A stretch of 64,000 bases of DNA from Salinilacustrithrix sp003476595. GTDB taxonomy: Bacteria; Actinomycetota; Acidimicrobiia; Acidimicrobiales; Salinilacustritrichaceae. Location of the stretch: positions 1-64,000 of the forward strand of contig CAXAUZ010000010.1 of NCBI GenBank assembly GCA_963972525.1, given 5' to 3'. The translations under genes were made by a program, and so were the position numbers. This document shows, piece by piece, positions 43,745 to 51,436 of this stretch; the stretch's first letter is position 1, and each line of letters begins with the position of its first letter. The notes beneath the pieces are model-generated. The model saw only the letters and a list, made by a program, of their open reading frames with translations. It had not been told where the DNA came from and made no database searches.

Positions 43745-44794
43745 ATGAACGACTCCCAACTCGGCACGCTCTTGCGCGAGCTCGCAGAAGACGTGCCTGA
43801 TCGAAGTGAAGATGAGGCGGTCGAGGCACTGCGACGCGCAGTTGGCCGACGAAGCCGTGGCCGGAGCGTCAAGGTCGGCGCTGCCGTCGCCGCAGCAGCC
43901 GCTGTCGTTGCGGTCGTCGCCTGGGCCGTGTCGCCCGTCTCGGACGACGAGACGCCGGTTGCGAGCACCGACGGGGACGCTGCTCCGCCGGCGTTCGACG
44001 TCGACGTCACGGCCGATGTCGGGAGCTTCACCGGTGTGCTCCCACCGCTCGTTGTCGTCTCGGTTGAGGGCACGACTGTGACCTTGATCGACCCGCTGAG
44101 CCGAGCGGGTGTCGTCGAGTACGCCACCGTCACCACGACCAATCCGGTGGAAGCAGCGTCGGTCGGACCGCGAGGCCAAAGCATCCTTCTCACCGTTCGG
44201 ACCGGGCAGTCGCCGTTCGTGGTGGAGGTCGACCTGGTCAGCGGCGAGATCGGACGGCGGTGGGACGCTGCCGCCGGCATGCAGACCGCGCCCGGGCACG
44301 AGCGTGTCGCCTACCTGCAACCCGCCCATGCGGACGGCGGGCAAGGGGTCGTCATCGAAGACCTTGGCACCGGCGCCCGCGAGGTGTTCAACACGCCCGC
44401 TGCCGGTCCCGGCATCGACGGGTGGCTGTCGTGGTCATCGGACGGCCGTCTCGCAGTCGGAGGCGCCGACGGCACCGTGCGGATCCTCGTCCCGGACACG
44501 GCGGTCTCCTTCGACGACGCAGGCCCGGTCATGGGACCGTTGTTCAACGCCGACTGGGCCGGGCCGGACGACCTCATCGGCACCCTCGACTGCTGCGAAC
44601 CGTCCCAGGTCGTGGTCGCCGACGTGAGCACCGGCTCGCTGGAACAGACCGAGATGACGGCGCTCGACATCGCCGCCATCGACTCCGGCGGCTCGCCGTG
44701 GGGGAACTTCTACATCGACTCCGGCGGCCGCCTGCAGGCGACGGGCACCGACCCGGACATCGAGATCCTCCGGGTCGGCGAGCTCGAGTGGTGA
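43745..44794 (+). CDS. Single-pass membrane partner of ECF sigma (module 6)
   Basis: A 349-residue protein from ATG 43745, overlapping the interrupted sigma gene's stop (ATGA). A cytoplasmic N-terminus (RELAEDVPDRSEDEAVEALR) leads to one transmembrane helix (VGAAVAAAAAVVAVVAWAV). The outer part has propeller-like repeats (LSWSSDGRLAVGGADGTVRI; QVVVADVSTGSLEQ) and a CC pair (GTLDCCEPSQ). With its sigma gene broken, its regulatory function is probably lost, unless it works with another sigma factor in the cluster. Confidence 0.75.
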   Translation: MNDSQLGTLLRELAEDVPDRSEDEAVEALRRAVGRRSRGRSVKVGAAVAAAAAVVAVVAWAVSPVSDDETPVASTDGDAAPPAFDVDVTADVGSFTGVLPPLVVVSVEGTTVTLIDPLSRAGVVEYATVTTTNPVEAASVGPRGQSILLTVRTGQSPFVVEVDLVSGEIGRRWDAAAGMQTAPGHERVAYLQPAHADGGQGVVIEDLGTGAREVFNTPAAGPGIDGWLSWSSDGRLAVGGADGTVRILVPDTAVSFDDAGPVMGPLFNADWAGPDDLIGTLDCCEPSQVVVADVSTGSLEQTEMTALDIAAIDSGGSPWGNFYIDSGGRLQATGTDPDIEILRVGELEW

Positions 44795-45333
44795 GCACAG
44801 TCGGCCGGCGGCCCAAGGTTCCGTTCTGGGCTGTCCCCGTACTCGTGGTGCTACCGGTCTGGGCGTTCATCTACATCGGCACCCTCCGCCCCGCGGAGCC
44901 CGGGTCGCTGAGGGCTCGCGGCGCCGAGGTCTACGCCGCCCAGTGCGCCGCGTGCCATGGCAGCCAAGGTGAGGGAGCTGCCGCACCCGCATTCGATGCC
45001 GGCGCGGTGTTCCAGACCTGGCCGTCTTTCGAGGACCACCTCGAATGGGTGCAGCTCGGCGGTGCCCGCTGGGCTGAACGCCACGGTCCGACCTACGGCG
45101 CGACGGCCACGCCCGTGAATGGCGCAGCGATGCCCGGCTTCGACGGCCGACTCGATGACCGGGATCTCGTCCACGTGGTCCTCTACGAGCGAACGGTGCT
45201 CGCCGGAACGAACCCCGATGCGGCCGACGACGAACGCCTCCGGAACGTTGTGGCCGCCATGGACAACGATCCGTCCATGACGCTGGAGGCGGCCATCCAT
45301 GCATCAGCCGACTTGCCTCAGCCGGCGCCGTAA
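44791..45333 (+). CDS. Membrane-anchored monohaem cytochrome c
   Basis: A 180-residue protein from GTG 44791, overlapping the previous stop (GTGA). One N-terminal transmembrane anchor (VPFWAVPVLVVLPVWAFIYI) is followed by the class I haem site QCAACHGSQGEGAAAP at about residues 51-66. The axial Met is probably in NGAAMPGF near residue 113, and the C-terminal helix contains RDLVHVVLYERT. Haem would be attached outside the membrane. It belongs to the ECF module 6 operon, which hints at a redox- or respiration-linked regulon. Confidence 0.88.
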   Translation: MSTVGRRPKVPFWAVPVLVVLPVWAFIYIGTLRPAEPGSLRARGAEVYAAQCAACHGSQGEGAAAPAFDAGAVFQTWPSFEDHLEWVQLGGARWAERHGPTYGATATPVNGAAMPGFDGRLDDRDLVHVVLYERTVLAGTNPDAADDERLRNVVAAMDNDPSMTLEAAIHASADLPQPAP

Positions 45334-45369
45334 CCGGGACCAGCATGTGCCAGTCCTTGGGGCTTGACG

Positions 45370-45406
45370 CGACGAGGAGCCGCCGGCGGATGGCGGCCCC
45401 TCGTCG
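45370..45406 (+). terminator. Strong hairpin after the cytochrome gene
   Basis: CGACGAGG at 45370-45377 pairs with CCTCGTCG at 45399-45406, and after one mismatch GCCGCC (45379-45384) pairs with GGCGGC (45392-45397); the loop is 7 nt. It lies 37 bp after the cytochrome stop and should end the module 6 operon. No clear U-tract. Confidence 0.72.
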
Positions 45407-45513
45407 TGGCGGTTGCGAGAACCTGCCTGTGCCCGGGGTGGCGGCGGATCCGCCCTGGGCCGGGGGAACCGTACCTGGGAGGCGGGTCCCGTTCAGGAAG
45501 GCGGAGCAGCTGC

Positions 45514-45831
45514 TCAATCGTGGGGCCAGGGCCGGCTCGACAGCACGACGAAGGTGTCACCGGGGCGCTCCTGTTCCGCGACGGCGAGATCCCACAGGAC
45601 CATCGCGTCGAAGCCGTTCGACCGCTCGAACGAGCGCAGCATGAGCGCATCGCTCGCCGTGGCGCACCAGATCATCTGGCCGTCGTTCCAGGCGAGCGAC
45701 AGGTGGTCGCCGCTGCCGGAAGGCTCGAAGCGGCAGGGCTGGTCCCGTACGAAGGCCTTGGTCCAGCACACGCCGAGCAGCTCATCGTCCTGGGCGTCGA
45801 GGTCGATGTGGATGGGGGTGTTGGGGGTCAT
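45514..45831 (-). CDS. Hypothetical protein near recombinase
   Basis: A 105-residue protein from ATG 45831, with AAGGAG 6 nt upstream. It starts TPNTPIHIDLDAQDDELLGV and has aromatic beta segments (GDHLSLAWNDGQMIWCATAS, FDAMVLWDLAVAEQ). No signal or membrane segment; the family is not recognised. It lies on the same strand as, and downstream of, the serine recombinase, and may belong to the same element. Confidence 0.58.
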   Translation of the reverse strand: MTPNTPIHIDLDAQDDELLGVCWTKAFVRDQPCRFEPSGSGDHLSLAWNDGQMIWCATASDALMLRSFERSNGFDAMVLWDLAVAEQERPGDTFVVLSSRPWPHD

Positions 45832-46601
45832 GGAGTCTCCTTGGATCAGCCGACCGATCTGGCAGGCGCTCGTGACTGTCGGTCCGTCGCGCCGTGGCGC
45901 AATCACCGTCCGCACTGTCTCCACGCACCTCCCGAAATGAGCGGCGTCCCGATCGACGATCTTCCGCTCGCACGAGGCGCAGTCGCGTCGCAGTCGACCG
46001 ACGCTCTACACAGGGCGACGGTGACCGCGACCCTCCTGACACTGGACCCGAGACGGCCCCTCGGCTCGGGCCGCGACGGTGACCAAGTCCGTCGCGGCGT
46101 CGTCGAGCCTGTCGTCCCTACCACTGCGCGCCAGGATTGGCTGTCGCTGCTGGGCCTCGAATCGAGCGTCGCCGGTTCACCTCGGAAGGAGGCGGGCGCG
46201 CACCAGAAGCCCCTCTGACGGGCGATTCACCGGTTGGTCGCTTGCCGGGCTGCTGCGCAGGCAACCGATCGTCGAGCGGTCCCGCCAGATGTCAAGGAGG
46301 TGAGCTCGCAGTAGCGAGGAACTCCCACGACCGACCCGCCCCCTGAGCTGCCCAAACGCAGGCCGGGGACCCGGCGGACGGTCGGCGTCCAGCCCGCTGT
46401 TCGGCGACAGGTGTGCTTGAGGACCTGACAGTCGGCGTCGATTGCGTCGCCCGCACCGTCACGGACCTTCAGGTGGGTGAGCCACCTCGACTTCCTCAAG
46501 CGCTTCCCCGTCGGCACTCCCAGCAGCGTGATCGTGGCAGCTGCCACCGCCACGGAAGAGCTGCTCGATCGCGCCGGGGAGGCCCTCGGCGAGGCTGCGG
46601 T
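45832..46601. other. 770-bp stretch without a recognised gene
   Basis: Between the hypothetical gene and the 3' end of the serine recombinase. All frames are short or Arg/Pro-rich and none has a good start site. I see no convincing RNA gene or repeat. A decayed part of the integrated element is possible. Confidence 0.55.
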
Positions 46602-48260
46602 TCACCCCCGCATCCATGAGAACCGGATGACGCAGCGCTCCTCGTAGGGCTGACGGAAGGGTGCTTCGGGCGACCGAGGAGCCACGTACACCGACAGGAG
46701 GCTACGAAGGGCGGCGTTCCGCTCCGACACCGTCATTGCGTCCCAGTCGTCTACGAGGGGGCCAAGCTCGGGGGTGTCGTCGACGGGCTCGGCCGGCATC
46801 GCAGCGGCAGCGACCTGGGCGGCGAGGTCTGCAGCGCGTCCTCTCATCTTGGCGACGGTCGCGTCGGCCTCCGCCTGGCTTCCTGGGTAGTCCCCAGTGG
46901 CAACATCCGTCTGGATCTCAGCGATGCGGTCGAGCAGGGCGCGTTGGCTGCGTCCGAGGGCCTTGACGTCTGGAGCAGGACTCGTCATCGTCACACCCCT
47001 GGCGCCGGCTGCCGCCCGGGCTGCTGACTCCTTCTCTTCGCCGACCCGCTCCGACAACTCGATGACCGCTGCGCGGACCACGGAGAGCAGTCGATCAGCG
47101 GTGATCACGCCGGGCCCCTTGCAGCCGATGGCCTTGCCGGAGGAGCACTTCATGGTGATGCGGTCGCCGCCGTAGTCACAGGCGAGCGCTCGGCCGCAGA
47201 TCGAGCAGCGCGCAACACCGGTGAGCTCATGGCGACCTTCTCGCTGGCGGACCGGACCTGCACCACTTGAGAGCGCCTCCAGCCGGCGCTGCGCCTTCGC
47301 AAACAGCTCCACGCTCACGATTCCCTCATGTCGTCCAGGCAGCCACAGCTCACCCACTCGTTGCTTCTTGCGCTTGCCGCCCGAAGCAGGCGCCAACTCC
47401 CACTGGCGGACCTCGCCGAGGTGCCCGTGGGCGTCCGCACGGTCGCATCCCCCTTTCCGCCCAGCGCACTCGGAGGCGTGCAGTCGCAGGTATGCCCGGT
47501 TCGTGAGGATGCCGGTCGTCTGCGATGTAGCGGAGACGACGCCGGCGTCACGGAGGAAGCGCCCAACCGACGTCTTGGAGCTGCCGGTGACGAAGCGCTC
47601 GAAGGCCCCGACGATCAACGGGGCGGTGGCTTCATCGCGGACCATGACCCCTGCCGGCTTGCCGGTCAGAGGGTCGATGTTCTGTCGGAAGCCCGTCGAC
47701 ACTTGACCATGGTGGTAGCCGTCGTCAGCGCGCTTCTCGATCAGGTTCGACCAGTCCTCGGCCTTCTGGTTCGAGTACCACTCGGCCATGCCGAGGAACA
47801 TGGTGAGAGCGAACTTGCCAGAAGGTGTGAGGAGATCGAGGCGCTCCTCGGCAGACACGAGTTCGCCCCCGCTGTCCTGCACCTCTTCGATTCGACGGAG
47901 CCCGATCATTACGCCACGGGCCCAGCGAGAGATGTTGAGGACCCCCAGAATCGAAGCTCCCTGCGTCGAGAGCGTGTTGATTGCTGCGTCCAGGCCCGCA
48001 CGAGCGTCGCTTGTCCCGGAGACGTCGAAGTCTGCCCAGGTGCCGCGGCCGTAGTTGCCCTGGACGTCCAACAGCCGCCAGCCTCCGGGGTACTGGCGGT
48101 CGAGCTCGCGGTCGATCGCAGTGATCTGCAGCTCGGGGGAGTGGAACTCCTCCGAGTGCAACACGCGGTCGCCCATGCGGGACACGCGCAGGTAGCGGAC
48201 CACCTCGGGCAGTTCGCCGGTCCGGGCAGCCAGTTCTTTGCGGGATACGGTCTTTGCCAT
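46602..48260 (-). CDS. Large serine recombinase (integrase type)
   Basis: A 552-residue site-specific recombinase from ATG 48260. The catalytic block VRYLRVSRMGDR near residues 21-32 has the nucleophilic Ser, and ILGVLNISRWARGVMIGLRR near 104-123 carries the conserved Arg residues. The recombinase domain includes DGYHHGQVSTGFRQNIDPLTG. The zinc ribbon is CSICGRALACDYGG near residue 358 with later Cys in MKCSSGKAIGC, followed by a helical region (GRSQRALLDRIAEIQTDVAT) and a C-terminal domain. It appears complete. The start codon is only about 10-35 bp from the truncated alaX-like gene, the typical position of such a gene at the end of an integrated element. Confidence 0.92.
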   Translation of the reverse strand: MAKTVSRKELAARTGELPEVVRYLRVSRMGDRVLHSEEFHSPELQITAIDRELDRQYPGGWRLLDVQGNYGRGTWADFDVSGTSDARAGLDAAINTLSTQGASILGVLNISRWARGVMIGLRRIEEVQDSGGELVSAEERLDLLTPSGKFALTMFLGMAEWYSNQKAEDWSNLIEKRADDGYHHGQVSTGFRQNIDPLTGKPAGVMVRDEATAPLIVGAFERFVTGSSKTSVGRFLRDAGVVSATSQTTGILTNRAYLRLHASECAGRKGGCDRADAHGHLGEVRQWELAPASGGKRKKQRVGELWLPGRHEGIVSVELFAKAQRRLEALSSGAGPVRQREGRHELTGVARCSICGRALACDYGGDRITMKCSSGKAIGCKGPGVITADRLLSVVRAAVIELSERVGEEKESAARAAAGARGVTMTSPAPDVKALGRSQRALLDRIAEIQTDVATGDYPGSQAEADATVAKMRGRAADLAAQVAAAAMPAEPVDDTPELGPLVDDWDAMTVSERNAALRSLLSVYVAPRSPEAPFRQPYEERCVIRFSWMRG

Positions 48261-48501
48261 GTCGCCTCACTGTGACGAGACGGTGAGTGAGCGCAATCGG
48301 ACGAAGGTCAACCTCATCCCCGAATCCGTGCCGGAGATCCGCGTCGTGGACATCGTCGGCCTGGACAAGCAGGCCGACGGCGGCACGCACGTCGCTCGAA
48401 CCAGTGAGGTCGGACGCATCCGCATCACCAAGACGGAGTCCAAGGGCAAGGGCAACAAGCGGATCCGCCTGGAGGTCCTCGACGTGCCCAGCGACGTGTA
48501 G
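48261..48501 (+). pseudogene. 3' remnant of alanyl-tRNA editing (AlaX-like) gene
   Basis: The frame reads RTKVNLIPESVPEIRVVDIV, GLDKQADGGTHVARTSEVG, then KTESKGKGNKRIRLEVLDVP and a stop at 48501. This is the C-terminal half of the AlaX/AlaRS editing domain, with the GGTHV metal-site motif. The N-terminal half, about 150 residues with the HxxxH motif, is missing. Homology begins at about 48296, directly beside the recombinase start, so the gene was probably cut by integration. The small leftover frame is unlikely to be active. Confidence 0.8.
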
Positions 48502-48507
48502 CCGGGA

Positions 48508-49338
48508 TCAGGCGTCGCGGCGGTACTTGGCCTCGACCAGGCTGAACAGGCCGTACGCCAGGAGCCCGACGGCGACGGCGAGCAGCAGGATCTGGCCCCA
48601 GCTCTGGCCGGAGATCTCCTTGAGCGCGCCGGACAAGCCCTTGGTCTCCCCGGCCTCGTGGGTCAGGCCCGCCTGGGTCAGGAACCAGCCGATGACGAGG
48701 AAGATGGCCGAGCGGGCGGCGTAGCCACCGCGCCCGAGCTTCTCGACCCAGTCCTCGCTGGTCGAGAGCCGCTGGAGGAACTCCTCGTCCACCACGTGCT
48801 TCTTGAACATGTAGATGGCGTAGCCGATGATGCCGAGGCCGACCGCCGTGACGATCCACTGGCCGGCCGGCCACTCGAGGACCGTGGCCGTGGCCTGCTG
48901 GCTGCCGCTGTCCCCGGAGCCGCCGCCCGAGCCGCCCCCGGACCCGCTCCAGTTGGAGATGGTCGTCGTGAGGGCGCCGATGGCGAGACCGAGGTACACG
49001 ACGCCCTTGATGGCGAACTCGGCGCGATCCGTCGCCTCGGAGCCCTCCACCGGGTCGCCGACGGCCGCATCGAGGAGCCGCCACCCGGCGAGGGCGAAGA
49101 GCGAGACCGTGAGGGCGACGAGCAGGAACTTGCCGAGGGGTTGTTCGGCGATCCACTCGATCGCTCCGCTGCTCGACGCGTCCTGGTTGGCGTCACCGAG
49201 GGCGAGCTGGATGGCGAGGAGGCCGATGACGGTGTACATGACGCCCCGGCCGACCAGGCCGACCCGACCCATGGTCTCCTTCCAGTCGCCGTTCGCCGCA
49301 TGCTTCGCCTGGGTAGTGGTGCGGTGTGCGTTCGTCAT
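48508..49338 (-). CDS. DUF1206 membrane protein
   Basis: A 276-residue protein from ATG 49338. It has three repeats of a two-helix unit, each beginning with a Gly/Arg-rich approach: MGRVGLVGRGVMYTVIGLLA, TDRAEFAIKGVVYLGLAIGA and LGRGGYAARSAIFLVIGWFL. This is the DUF1206 hallmark. A Gly/Ser linker (SGSGGGSGGGSGDSGS) sits near residue 132. The function of the family is unknown. It is convergent with the alaX remnant, 7 bp away. Confidence 0.88.
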   Translation of the reverse strand: MTNAHRTTTQAKHAANGDWKETMGRVGLVGRGVMYTVIGLLAIQLALGDANQDASSSGAIEWIAEQPLGKFLLVALTVSLFALAGWRLLDAAVGDPVEGSEATDRAEFAIKGVVYLGLAIGALTTTISNWSGSGGGSGGGSGDSGSQQATATVLEWPAGQWIVTAVGLGIIGYAIYMFKKHVVDEEFLQRLSTSEDWVEKLGRGGYAARSAIFLVIGWFLTQAGLTHEAGETKGLSGALKEISGQSWGQILLLAVAVGLLAYGLFSLVEAKYRRDA

Positions 49339-49410
49339 CGGTGTCCCCGTCCGCTGGGTGGTGTCAGGGCCTCTGTCTCCAGCGGCGGGTGCATCGAGAC
49401 CCCGCAGCGC

Positions 49411-50661
49411 TCATGGGCCGTGGGTGCCCACACCGCCGGGCCCTGAGCTGTGGATCGGGACCCTCACGCGGAACGACGTCGGATCCCGGCGCACGAGCTC
49501 CAGGGTTCCGCCGTCGGCCTCGGCGAGGGTCCGAGCGAGGGCGAGGCCGAGCCCGTGCCCCTGCCCGTCGACCCGACGACCGAAGACGTCGGCGTCGCGC
49601 TCGATGGTGCGCCCCTCGTCGCCCACGACGATCTCGGCGTGGTCCCCGTCCCGACCGACGTGCACCAGCACCGTGCCCGTGCCGTGGCGGTGGGCGTTGT
49701 CGAGGAAGACGTCGAGCACCTGTCCGATGCCCCCCGGTGAGGCCAGCGCGACCACCTCCCGGTCCCCGGTGAGCTCGATCCGGCGGTCGTCAGCCGAGAA
49801 GCGATCCCGCCAGTCCTCGACGTGCTCGCCGGCGAGGGTGCGCAGGTCCACGGGCCGCTGCTCGCCGGCCCGTCCGGTGCGAGCGAGCAGCAGGAGCTCC
49901 TCCACCGTGGTGAGCAGGCGGTCGCCCTGGCCGAGCGCGGCCTCCGCCTCGGCCCGCACCTCCGGGTCCTCGTGCTCGCTCAGGTGCTCGAGGCGCAGCA
50001 GGAGGCCGGTGAGGGCGCTGCGGAGCTGGTGGCTGGCGTTCGCCGAGAAGGACCGCTCTGCCTTGACGAGACCGGCGATGCGCGTCGCCGTGTCGTCGAG
50101 GGCGATGGCGATCGCATCGATCTCGGGCAGCCCGGCGCGAGGTGCGGCTGCGGTGAAGTCACCCGCCCCGATCCGCTCGGCCTGGCGCTGGAGCCGCAGG
50201 AGGGGGCGGCCGAGGCGGCGGGACTGGACGAGCGCCAGCACCACGGCGGCGGCGATGCCGAAGATCGCCAGGGAGGCCAGGGCCGCCCACGAGCGGCGGA
50301 TCTCGCGACGGACGTCGTCGTCGGAGATCGTGAGCTGGATCTGCGTGCCCACGGGACCGGGAGCGGTGACGGTGTACGCGGTGCCCTCGACGGTGCCTCC
50401 CGTGATCGTGCGACCGCTGCTGGTGACGAGGGTGAGCCGCTCCTGCTCGCCCACGATCGCCTCGAGCAGCGCCGGCGTCGGCACCCGGCCGGACACCAGC
50501 GCCGGCTCCAGCGCCAGGCCGACGCTCACCGCTTGGCGCTCCGCCTGCGACCGCGCCGTCTCGTAGGCGAGCCGGTCCAGCAGCGCGGCCATCGGGACAC
50601 CGAGCAGGAGCGCGACGAGGACCGCGATGCCGACCGTCGAGAGCAGCAGCCGCGACCGCAT
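49411..50661 (-). CDS. Sensor histidine kinase
   Basis: A 416-residue kinase from ATG 50661, overlapping the response regulator stop (TGATG). Two transmembrane helices (LLSTVGIAVLVALLLGVPM and SLAIFGIAAAVVLALVQS) flank a sensor domain of about 130 residues, and a HAMP domain follows (RLGRPLLRLQRQAERIG). The H-box is ANASHQLRSALTGLLLRL. In the ATPase domain the N-box is LDVFLDNAHRHG, G1 is DEGRT (weaker than DxGxG) and G2 is GQGHGLGLAL. The stimulus is unknown. An HtrA-like protease gene diverges from the pair, so envelope stress is plausible. Confidence 0.92.
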   Translation of the reverse strand: MRSRLLLSTVGIAVLVALLLGVPMAALLDRLAYETARSQAERQAVSVGLALEPALVSGRVPTPALLEAIVGEQERLTLVTSSGRTITGGTVEGTAYTVTAPGPVGTQIQLTISDDDVRREIRRSWAALASLAIFGIAAAVVLALVQSRRLGRPLLRLQRQAERIGAGDFTAAAPRAGLPEIDAIAIALDDTATRIAGLVKAERSFSANASHQLRSALTGLLLRLEHLSEHEDPEVRAEAEAALGQGDRLLTTVEELLLLARTGRAGEQRPVDLRTLAGEHVEDWRDRFSADDRRIELTGDREVVALASPGGIGQVLDVFLDNAHRHGTGTVLVHVGRDGDHAEIVVGDEGRTIERDADVFGRRVDGQGHGLGLALARTLAEADGGTLELVRRDPTSFRVRVPIHSSGPGGVGTHGP

Positions 50662-51338
50662 CAGGGCTCGAAGCGGAAGCCCACGCTGCGCACGGTGGTG
50701 AGCAGCCGGGGCTGGTTGGGGTCGTCGCCCAGCTTGCGGCGCAGCGCGGAGATGTGGACGTCCAGGGTGCGCGACGAGCCGTACCAGCCCGGTCCCCACA
50801 CCGCCTCCATGATCTCGTCGCGGGGCACGGCACGCCCTGCCTCCCGCACGAGCAGCGCGAGCAGGTCGAACTCGGTTGGCGTCAGCTCGAGCTCGTGGCC
50901 GTCGTGGAAGGCGCGATGCGCGGTGTGGTCGACGCGGACGCCGCTCGCCTCGGACGAGGCCGGTTCGACGGGATCGTTCGCCACGCGCAGGCGGGCGCGC
51001 ACGCGGGCCAGGAGCTCGGCCAGACGGAACGGCTTCGTCACGTAGTCGTCGGCCCCGGCGTCGAGGCCCACCACGAGGTCGAGCTCGTCGGACCGGGCGG
51101 TCAGCATGAGGATCTGCACGTCGCTGCCCGCGGCCCGGACCTCCCGGCAGACGTCCAGGCCGTCGTGGTCGGGCAGGGTGAGGTCGAGGATCACCAGGTC
51201 GATGCCGCCCTTCGTCACACGTTCGACCGCGGGCACGCCGCCGCTGAGGTGCTCGACGTCGTACCCCTGGGCCTCGAGCGCCCGCACCAGCGGCACGGCG
51301 ATCGCATCGTCGTCCTCGACCACGAGCAGGCGGCTCAC
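50661..51338 (-). CDS. OmpR-type response regulator
   Basis: A 225-residue regulator from GTG 51338. The receiver domain starts SRLLVVEDDDAIAVPLVRAL, with the phospho-acceptor Asp in LVILDLTLPDHDG and the conserved Lys in DDYVTKPF. The C-terminal winged helix contains LTPTEFDLLALLVREAGRAV, SRTLDVHISALRRKLGDD and TVRSVGFRFEP. It is cotranscribed with the kinase and may control the divergent HtrA-like gene 99 bp away. Confidence 0.95.
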   Translation of the reverse strand: MSRLLVVEDDDAIAVPLVRALEAQGYDVEHLSGGVPAVERVTKGGIDLVILDLTLPDHDGLDVCREVRAAGSDVQILMLTARSDELDLVVGLDAGADDYVTKPFRLAELLARVRARLRVANDPVEPASSEASGVRVDHTAHRAFHDGHELELTPTEFDLLALLVREAGRAVPRDEIMEAVWGPGWYGSSRTLDVHISALRRKLGDDPNQPRLLTTVRSVGFRFEP

Positions 51339-51436
51339 GGCCCGAGGGTACCGACCGGGCGCCTTTGCAGAACCTTGACACAAGCCTCGCGTGGCGCTGG
51401 GCGTGGGGCCCCGAGGGCGTTCCTAGCGTTCATCCC

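Larger units (their letters stand above)
41966..43748 (+). pseudogene. ECF sigma factor gene split by IS3-family insertion (module 6)
   Basis: The 5' part encodes region 2: SLYRTHRRELVALARIVSGS then EEAVQEVFVSLHRRRPSI and ELAYLRKAT, ending at about 42180. The 3' part resumes after the insertion at about 43425 in another frame: MLHLRGGWRRERTARKH, then region 4 STLSQRQRECVALRYFADLT and ELGISVGSVKTHLHRAR, ending at 43748. The two halves would make one normal ECF sigma factor if the IS were removed, apart from a few residues at the junction. The start (GTG 41966, GGAGG about 11 nt upstream) is uncertain. The partner gene downstream is intact and still overlaps as ATGA. Confidence 0.88.

Noticed and set aside
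51375..51380. Consensus TTGACA as -35 box for the HtrA-like gene
   Set aside because: No -10 element at 16-18 bp spacing; the TAGCGT hexamer close to the ATG is better placed and has no TTGACA at the right distance.
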